Positions 4,442-9,213 of a DNA stretch of 9,213 nucleotides are shown here, piece by piece (within the stretch, counting starts at the first letter, position 1; each line of letters opens with the position of its first letter). Origin of the DNA: Bdellovibrionales bacterium (GTDB lineage Bacteria > Bdellovibrionota > Bdellovibrionia > Bdellovibrionales > JAMPXM01); assembly GCA_005792225.1 (NCBI GenBank), contig SXSP01000147.1:1-9213 (forward strand). Reading direction: 5' to 3'. Position numbers and translations under genes: made by a program. The notes beneath the pieces are model-generated. The model was not told the DNA's origin. It searched no databases and worked only from the letters and a program-made list of their open reading frames with translations.

Positions 4442-6499
4442 TCAGCGTTGCCGGGGCTTGTAATTCGCTCGCGGAATGAGCGTGATCTTGCGGGTTTGAC
4501 CTTCTCCGACGAGAACTCGGATTTCGTCTCCCGTGTTTGTTGCGGGGTCGAATGTGCTCACGAGGATTTCGCGATCGGCGGGAACCGAGATCGGAAGACC
4601 TGGAGTTGAGTTCGACAGCTTGCCATCGATATAAATTTGGCCGGCACCGACGACGTTGACGAAGAGTTTTCCTTTGCGTTCGGCACGGAACGTCGTGTGA
4701 ACGTGTTTGGGACCAACAACCGTGAAGGTCTCGTTGAATTCGATGTAACCGGGGAGGCGGAGCGTGACTTTCACGTCGCGACCTTCCTCGAGTTGCACCG
4801 TCGTCGGGGTCACATCAGGATGAGTCTTATCATTGATGAGAATTTCAGCACCCGCGGGCTGGCTCGTGATCGGAATATCATATCTCATCACGTCAGGTCC
4901 CGGGCCCGGAGTCGGCTTCGCTGGGCTCTCGGAACTCTGAGATGTCGAGCCGTATTTACCGAAGAGCTCGGAGACTTTCATCACGACCATCTGGCTGATG
5001 TTCGCGACTTTATCAGGATTCGTGTAATAGAACGCGGCTGAACCGGCGGCGAGACCGATCAGGGCGATGATCGTCGGAAGCGAGAGGCGGAACGAAGATC
5101 CCGTGCGAATATTCGTCCGCGTGTAGATTCGGGTTCCGCTTCCCGTGTAGTATCCAGGATTCGAATGACTTCCCGTGACCTGCGTTCCGCGGAAGGCGGT
5201 GCGGTCGACTGAGAGATTCGAGGTCTCCCAACCTTCAGGCGCCTTCAATTGTGGACGCGCGAGTGTCGGAGTCGGTGGCTGCGGCTTGGGAATGGCCAGG
5301 CCGACATTGTTTTTCTCGTTGTTCGAACCGTTATTTCCGGCGAACGTGGGCCGCGGTCGAGTGTCGCGCGGCTCGGGCGCGCCGAGATCCTTTGCTTCGC
5401 CGACATCGCCCGTATTTTCCGTGATCGAATTCGTCGATGTCACGATGGTACGGTCGTAATTCGGCGTTGAAGGATTGCTGTTCGTCGAAGTTTTAACATC
5501 CGTCGAGGGACTCGGGATCTTCGTATCGACACGCGCGTACTCGATCATCTTCTTACGGCTCTCGAGGATCTCACCCGCGAAAAGCGTCTTGATGAAGACA
5601 CTGAAGTCGTGCGGCGAGAAGTCGGGGTACTGCCGATTGAGGAACTTGCTCAAATCACGTTGGAAAGCGGCGCCCGTCTGGTAACGGAGGTTGCGATCCT
5701 TCGCGAGGGCCTTCGAGACGATGCGTTCGAGTTCCTGCGGAATGTTCGGATTGATCTTTCTGAGCGAGGGAACTTGGCAATCGCGAATTTTGCGAAGCGT
5801 ATTCACTTCGTTGTTCGCTACGAACAGGCGATCGTTCGCGAGAAGTTCCCAGAACACGATTCCGAGCGCGAAGATATCGGTGCGCAAGTCAATCGACTGA
5901 CCTTCGGCTTGCTCCGGGCTCATGTAACCGAATTTACCCTTGAGGGTTCCGGCGCGCGTCGTTTCGATTTGTGTTTCGGCTTTCGCGATCCCGAAGTCGA
6001 CGACTTTCACTTCGCCTTCGAAACTCACCATCACGTTCTGTGGACTCATGTCCCGATGAATGATGTTGAGGGGTTTTCCAGTTTGCGCGTCGATGCAGCG
6101 GTGGGCGGCATCGAGTCCGGCGGCGACTTCCTTGATGATGTAGATGACTTGTTCGATGGAGAAGGCAACACCGCTCTTCTTCATCTTGTTCAGGATCTGA
6201 CGAAGGTTGCGTCCCTCGACGTAATCCATCGCCAGATAGAACTGCTGTTTCTCGACGCCGAATTCGTAGATCGAAACGATGTTCGCGTGCGAGAGGTTCA
6301 CCGCGATCTTCGCTTCGTCCTTGAACATGTCAATGAATTCTGTTTGCTCCGAGAATTGCGGAAGGATTCTCTTGATGGCAAAGAACTTCGACACGCCAGT
6401 CGTAGCCATACTGCGTGCGAGATAAATCTCCGCCATGCCGCCCATCGCGAGCCGCTCGAGGAGAATATATTTGCCAAATCCTTCGTAACCTTGCGACAC
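4442..6499 (-). CDS. Membrane-anchored Ser/Thr protein kinase with PEGA domains
   Basis: A 685-residue Hanks-type kinase. The catalytic domain (about 11-290) has the Gly loop AMGGMAEIYLA (18-28), the ATP-binding Lys43 in AIK, the helix-C Glu62, HRD with Asp150, Asn155, DFG with Asp168, a Thr-rich activation loop, GYMSPEQ (191-197) and Asp208. All key residues are present. A Pro/Ser/Thr/Asn-rich linker (about 325-470) leads to one transmembrane helix (473-492). Outside lie a PEGA-type repeat (about 541-605, with SQPAGAEILINDK and TLRLPGYIE) and a second related segment (about 610-677, with GAGQIYIDGK). The kinase domain is cytoplasmic and the tail periplasmic, so it could sense the envelope and phosphorylate cytoplasmic targets, which are unknown. 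The start is GTG at 6499 with GAGG 8 nt upstream. The ligase follows on the same strand from a separate promoter; the upstream neighbour coaE is divergent. Confidence 0.93.
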   Translation of the reverse strand: MSQGYEGFGKYILLERLAMGGMAEIYLARSMATTGVSKFFAIKRILPQFSEQTEFIDMFKDEAKIAVNLSHANIVSIYEFGVEKQQFYLAMDYVEGRNLRQILNKMKKSGVAFSIEQVIYIIKEVAAGLDAAHRCIDAQTGKPLNIIHRDMSPQNVMVSFEGEVKVVDFGIAKAETQIETTRAGTLKGKFGYMSPEQAEGQSIDLRTDIFALGIVFWELLANDRLFVANNEVNTLRKIRDCQVPSLRKINPNIPQELERIVSKALAKDRNLRYQTGAAFQRDLSKFLNRQYPDFSPHDFSVFIKTLFAGEILESRKKMIEYARVDTKIPSPSTDVKTSTNSNPSTPNYDRTIVTSTNSITENTGDVGEAKDLGAPEPRDTRPRPTFAGNNGSNNEKNNVGLAIPKPQPPTPTLARPQLKAPEGWETSNLSVDRTAFRGTQVTGSHSNPGYYTGSGTRIYTRTNIRTGSSFRLSLPTIIALIGLAAGSAAFYYTNPDKVANISQMVVMKVSELFGKYGSTSQSSESPAKPTPGPGPDVMRYDIPITSQPAGAEILINDKTHPDVTPTTVQLEEGRDVKVTLRLPGYIEFNETFTVVGPKHVHTTFRAERKGKLFVNVVGAGQIYIDGKLSNSTPGLPISVPADREILVSTFDPATNTGDEIRVLVGEGQTRKITLIPRANYKPRQR

Positions 6500-6563
6500 T
6501 GATCGCGCCTCACTCGAAAGTGATGAGAATCCATACGATTCTTCGGTGTTCGAGAGTGCGAAC

Positions 6564-6594
6564 TTGACGCTTATTTGGGCGAACCGATTTTACT
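6564..6594 (+). promoter_or_regulatory. Possible promoter for coaE
   Basis: TTGACG (6564-6569, 5 of 6 matches to the -35 consensus) is followed after 19 bp by TTTACT (6589-6594, 4 of 6 matches to -10). The spacer is longer than ideal, so the call is weak. If correct, the in-frame TTG at 6575 lies inside the promoter and cannot be the start codon. A small inverted repeat GTTCG-N6-CGAAC (6548-6563) abuts the -35 box. Confidence 0.3.
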
Positions 6595-6657
6595 CGACTC
6601 GCCGATGGTCGGGTTCGCGGGCAAATCATGGACCAATGATGGACCATGGTCTCGTCC

Positions 6658-6662
6658 AGGAG
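6658..6662 (+). promoter_or_regulatory. coaE: Ribosome binding site that decides the coaE start
   Basis: AGGAG at 6658-6662 stands 8 nt before a TTG codon at 6671. This codon places M-R-W-I-G-L-T-G-G at the N-terminus, exactly where dephospho-CoA kinases normally begin. The upstream in-frame candidates (TTG 6575, ATG 6605) have no comparable site. Confidence 0.65.
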
Positions 6663-6670
6663 CTCGCGTT

Positions 6671-7258
6671 TTGCGTTGGATTGGTCTCACCGGCGGCATC
6701 GCATCCGGAAAATCAACCGTGAGTCGTATTTTGATGGCGAAGGGTTATCCCGTCGTCGACGCCGATCAACTCGCACGCGAAGTCGTGATGGCGGGAACCG
6801 ATGGCCATCGCGAAGTCGTACAAGCCTTTGGACCAGATGCTGTCCTGTCGGGCGGAGAGTTAAACCGAAAGCGCATTGCCGACGTCGTCTTTACCGATCC
6901 CGAAAAACTTGGAATCTTGGAGAGCATCATCCATCCTCGCGTTCGCGCGCTTGCGACGGCCAAGCGCGCCGAACTCGCGGCGGCCGGGCACGCGCTCGCG
7001 TTCTACGATGTTCCGTTGCTCTTTGAGAAAAACATGAAGTCCTTATTCGACAAGGTCGTTCTCGTTTCGTGCGCCCCGGATCTGCAAATTCAGAGGGCGA
7101 TGGCACGCGACGGCCTCTCTCGGGAGAACGCCGAAAAACGCATCCGCGCCCAAATGCCGCTGACGCAAAAGTTCGGTCTCGCGGACGAAATCGTACTCAA
7201 TAACAATGGTTTTTCTGATCTCGAGCGGGCGGTGGATGCGCTGCTCGCGCGTCTCTAG
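6671..7258 (+). CDS. coaE: Dephospho-CoA kinase
   Basis: A 195-residue cytoplasmic enzyme that phosphorylates the 3'-hydroxyl of dephospho-CoA with ATP, the last step of CoA synthesis. The P-loop GGIASGKST (8-16) follows the first strand WIGLT. Family motifs come in order: VVDADQLAREV (28-38) with the catalytic-site Asp, IHPRVR (87-92), the CoA-side DVPLLFE (113-119), the Arg-rich lid from RAMARDG to RIRAQM (142-162), and ADEIVLNNNG (171-180). The length is normal for the family. The TTG start at 6671 is chosen for its AGGAG site; starting at TTG 6575 would add 32 residues with no family counterpart. It is divergent from the kinase gene and convergent with the gene at 7281, so it is probably transcribed alone. 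A T-rich stretch follows the stop, but no clear stem precedes it. Confidence 0.93.
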   Translation: MRWIGLTGGIASGKSTVSRILMAKGYPVVDADQLAREVVMAGTDGHREVVQAFGPDAVLSGGELNRKRIADVVFTDPEKLGILESIIHPRVRALATAKRAELAAAGHALAFYDVPLLFEKNMKSLFDKVVLVSCAPDLQIQRAMARDGLSRENAEKRIRAQMPLTQKFGLADEIVLNNNGFSDLERAVDALLARL

Positions 7259-7280
7259 TTTTGTTTTGAGTCTTGAACCG

Positions 7281-7937
7281 TTACCAACCCCAGAGGTAAC
7301 CGAGTGTGAGGATCGCCTGTGCGCCTTCCGTGCTCACGGTCGCTTCAAACTCGAGGCGAAGACTCTGTGGTAGCAGAACCAGCTGCTCAAAACCCACGGC
7401 CCCGCGCGCCTGATAATTCCCGATTTTAATAAACGAGACGAGCTGCTCTTTCGGAATCACGCGAACCCCGCCGCCGTATTTAACGTAAGGGCGAAAACGC
7501 GAGCGCGAGTATTCGATCCGCTTCGCGAAATGCAGGGCCCCCGAGCCGTCGGAAACGAGATCCGCACCGGCCTCGAGGCTCTTGAGCTTTTGCGAGGGAA
7601 AAGTGTAGAGCGCGCCAATCAAAGTAAAATTGTTTTGTCCATCCACGGCCTTGGTCGCGTATGTCGGACCGAAGCGAGCGGTGATCGCCCTTCTATATGG
7701 ATAGAAAAACTCTGTCCTCTCCTCGGGGCTTCTCGGGCGGGGAGGAGGCGGCTCGGTGATGTCTATCGTGGCCCTTCTTGCTTCGTCGGCCTGTGGATCC
7801 GCGGCTTCTTCTCTCGTTGTCGGCTCGTCGAAGTCGGGGGAAGGAGTGGTCGTCGCGCCCCGTGAAAGCGCGGGTCGAACGAGGCAAGCGCCGCTCAAGA
7901 CGAAGGTCAAAAAAATGCGAATGCCTCTGGAGTCCAT
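7281..7937 (-). CDS. Exported, probably outer-membrane barrel-like protein, unknown function
   Basis: A 218-residue protein if started at ATG 7937 (MDSRGIRIFLTFVLSG). That start gives a compact signal peptide with two Arg and a hydrophobic core, cleaved somewhere around residues 24-29. An acidic and Pro-rich linker follows (about 33-75, including EPPPPRPRSPEE). Then come strand-like segments such as ITARFGPTYA, NFTLIGALYTF and FRPYVKYGGGVRVI. The protein ends AILTLGYLWGW, whose terminal aromatic residue is typical of outer-membrane barrels. Earlier in-frame starts (ATG 7964, TTG 7970) would only lengthen the n-region and lack a clear ribosome site. A TACAAT box lies 6 nt before the ATG, so the message may be leaderless. 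The gene is divergent from the outer-membrane protein gene at 8026, so the two may share a control region. No family is recognised. Confidence 0.7.
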   Translation of the reverse strand: MDSRGIRIFLTFVLSGACLVRPALSRGATTTPSPDFDEPTTREEAADPQADEARRATIDITEPPPPRPRSPEERTEFFYPYRRAITARFGPTYATKAVDGQNNFTLIGALYTFPSQKLKSLEAGADLVSDGSGALHFAKRIEYSRSRFRPYVKYGGGVRVIPKEQLVSFIKIGNYQARGAVGFEQLVLLPQSLRLEFEATVSTEGAQAILTLGYLWGW

Positions 7938-7943
7938 GCGGAA

Positions 7944-7977
7944 ATTGTACCTGAACGCGCGCATCTTCAAATAGAAT
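7944..7977. promoter_or_regulatory. Overlapping divergent -10 elements
   Basis: On the minus strand TACAAT (7949-7944, 5 of 6 matches) lies 6 nt before ATG 7937. TTGAAG (7970-7965) is a possible -35 with a short 15-bp spacer. On the plus strand TAGAAT (7972-7977, 5 of 6 matches) lies about 49 bp before ATG 8026, but no good -35 is seen for it. Together they suggest divergent promoters for the genes at 7937 and 8026 in a very short interval. Confidence 0.35.
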
Positions 7978-8010
7978 TTTGAGAGATCCCAGTACAGTCG
8001 AGCCGCTCAC

Positions 8011-8017
8011 GGAGGAG
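8011..8017 (+). promoter_or_regulatory. Strong ribosome binding site for the PorV/UPF0164-like gene
   Basis: GGAGGAG at 8011-8017 lies 8 nt before ATG 8026. It is the closest match to the anti-Shine-Dalgarno in the window after the one at 1272-1281, and fixes the start of the downstream gene. Confidence 0.7.
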
Positions 8018-8025
8018 TTGTTCAA

Positions 8026-9213
8026 ATGCTTCGTTTTCGTTCTTGCGCGATCGTCGCGCTCTCTCTTTCGTGCTCCCTTTCAGTTTGGCAAGCTCGCGCA
8101 CAGTCTTCGCCTAGCGGGCTGAAGGACTTCACCATCCACCAGCCTTATCTAAGTGTACGTGCGCTCGGTATGGGCAACGCCTTTACCGCCCTCGCGGATG
8201 ATTACAACGCTCTCTTCTACAATCCTGCGGGTCTCGCTCGTCTCGAGGAAGGTCAGATCAATCTCGGGATCGGCGCCGGCGGGGACGTGAAAGCGCTCGA
8301 ACTCAAAAGTGATATCGACCGCGTCTCCGGCGGCGAGGCGGGAAAAAAAGAAAACGAAATGGTCGCGCTCCTCGAGTCGAAAATGGGTGACCATTACTCC
8401 GCGCGCGTTCCCACCGTCTCCGCTTTTTGGGTGAGACCGAAGTGGGGATTCGCCTTTATCCCCGCGGATCTCAATATCGAAGCTGAAGTTCGACGCCTCG
8501 GAATCGCCTCGCTCTTCGTTACGGCAACACAAGATTCGACGCTCGCATACGGCCGTGGCTGGGACGTGAATTGGTTCCGCGACACCCGCGTTTCCCTCGG
8601 GATGACGGGAAAGGCCGTCTACCGTGCCGCCTACTCCAACACGATCTTCGCTCCAGATCTTGCGCAGAACAAAAACATCATGAGGGCCGAAGACGCGAAA
8701 GAGGGTCTTACGTTCGACGCCGATCTCGGAATCTTGATGTCACCGCGGAATGCGGCGGGAACGGGATGGGGCCGCTTGTTCCGCCCTTCTCTCGGTATGA
8801 CCGTTCGGAACGTCGTCGACTACGGATTCACTTCCAACATGCATCTCGTCGACAAGAATTCGAGCGGTCAGCCTCCGAAGCTCGGCCGTCGTTTCGACGT
8901 CGGGACGATGTGGGAGCTCCCGGAGTTTTGGATCTTCAATCTCCGCGGCATGGTCGACATCCGCGATATGGGCCACGAGAATTGGGCATTCCGCAAGGGA
9001 CTACACGCAGGAGTCGAGTTTCAGTGGAAGATCCGCAGCTGGTGGCAGGGCGGATGGCGCGTGGGTGTGAACCAGGGTTACTTCACCGCGGGCTTTACGG
9101 GTAAACTCGCCGTTTTCAATCTCGACATCGCCACTTATGCCGAAGAAGTCGGCCCCAGCGACGCCCGGAACGCCAACCGCCGCTACGTCGCCAAAGCCAG
9201 CCTAGACTGGTGA
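8026..9213 (+). CDS. PorV/UPF0164/TraF-like outer-membrane barrel protein
   Basis: A 395-residue protein with signal peptide MLRFRSCAIVALSLSCSLSV... cleaved after A-R-A at residue 25. Soon after comes the hallmark N-terminal motif of the PorV/UPF0164 and FadL-like barrels: RALGMGNAFTALADDYNA (45-62) followed by LFYNPAGLARL (63-73). The rest alternates barrel strands and polar loops, for example TVSAFWVRPKWGFAFIPADL, VSLGMTGKAVY, WRVGVNQGYFTAGF and KLAVFNLDIATYAEE, and ends AKASLDW with a terminal aromatic. Relatives import hydrophobic compounds (FadL) or handle secreted cargo (PorV); some are labelled 'TraF' in databases. Which role applies here cannot be told from sequence. The gene is complete, since its TGA is the last three bases of the window. 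Nothing suggests it belongs to a conjugation cluster. Confidence 0.85.
   Translation: MLRFRSCAIVALSLSCSLSVWQARAQSSPSGLKDFTIHQPYLSVRALGMGNAFTALADDYNALFYNPAGLARLEEGQINLGIGAGGDVKALELKSDIDRVSGGEAGKKENEMVALLESKMGDHYSARVPTVSAFWVRPKWGFAFIPADLNIEAEVRRLGIASLFVTATQDSTLAYGRGWDVNWFRDTRVSLGMTGKAVYRAAYSNTIFAPDLAQNKNIMRAEDAKEGLTFDADLGILMSPRNAAGTGWGRLFRPSLGMTVRNVVDYGFTSNMHLVDKNSSGQPPKLGRRFDVGTMWELPEFWIFNLRGMVDIRDMGHENWAFRKGLHAGVEFQWKIRSWWQGGWRVGVNQGYFTAGFTGKLAVFNLDIATYAEEVGPSDARNANRRYVAKASLDW

Noticed and set aside
5609..6502. A 297-codon open frame on the plus strand opposite the kinase gene
   Set aside because: It mirrors the kinase domain codons, with no ribosome site, signal or motif. The kinase on the minus strand has all catalytic residues.
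6548..6563. GTTCG-N6-CGAAC considered as a LexA-type SOS box
   Set aside because: Half-site orientation and spacing fit neither the CGAAC...GTTCG nor the GTTC-N7-GTTC forms, and the neighbouring genes are not SOS genes.
8026..9213. Reading the last gene as a conjugation TraF protein
   Set aside because: The 'TraF' label is often transferred to UPF0164/PorV-like barrels. No other conjugation gene is present and no thioredoxin-like motif is seen.

Overview
The window looks like chromosomal DNA from a Gram-negative predator-type or myxobacterium-like lineage, most plausibly a member of the Bdellovibrionota. This is an inference from gene content: a dense set of exported and outer-membrane proteins, a eukaryote-like Ser/Thr kinase of the 'GGMAEIY' type with C-terminal PEGA repeats, and a UPF0164/PorV-like barrel. 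The DNA is GC-rich, and GTG or TTG start codons are used at least three times. No rRNA, tRNA, CRISPR array, transposase or phage gene was found.

Layout: (1) At 1-125 there is no gene, only two small hairpins. (2) At 126-788 (-) lies a Tyr/Gly-rich, Cys-containing lipoprotein. (3) At 789-1285 there is a 497-bp divergent intergenic region. It holds two 84-bp hairpin repeats plus a decayed 5' half copy. (4) At 1286-2571 (+) is a two-gene operon with a GTGA overlap: a small exported protein and an outer-membrane barrel-like protein. (5) At 2574-4352 (-) is a long-chain acyl-CoA ligase, convergent with the operon with only 2 bp between the stop codons; it has its own good sigma70-type promoter. 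(6) At 4442-6499 (-) is a membrane-anchored Ser/Thr protein kinase with an extracytoplasmic PEGA tail. (7) At 6671-7258 (+) is dephospho-CoA kinase (coaE). (8) At 7281-7937 (-) is a small exported barrel-like protein. (9) At 8026-9213 (+) is a PorV/UPF0164/FadL-like outer-membrane protein, whose stop codon is the last three bases of the window.

How they fit together: at least five of the eight products are exported or span the envelope. coaE (last step of CoA synthesis) and the acyl-CoA ligase (a CoA consumer) are metabolically linked, but they lie on opposite strands with the kinase gene between them, so nothing shows co-regulation. The most unusual feature is the tandem pair of hairpin repeats at 976-1162. 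Four of the six differences between the copies form two compensatory base-pair changes. That points to conservation of a folded structure rather than of a protein, although several spurious reading frames run through the region.
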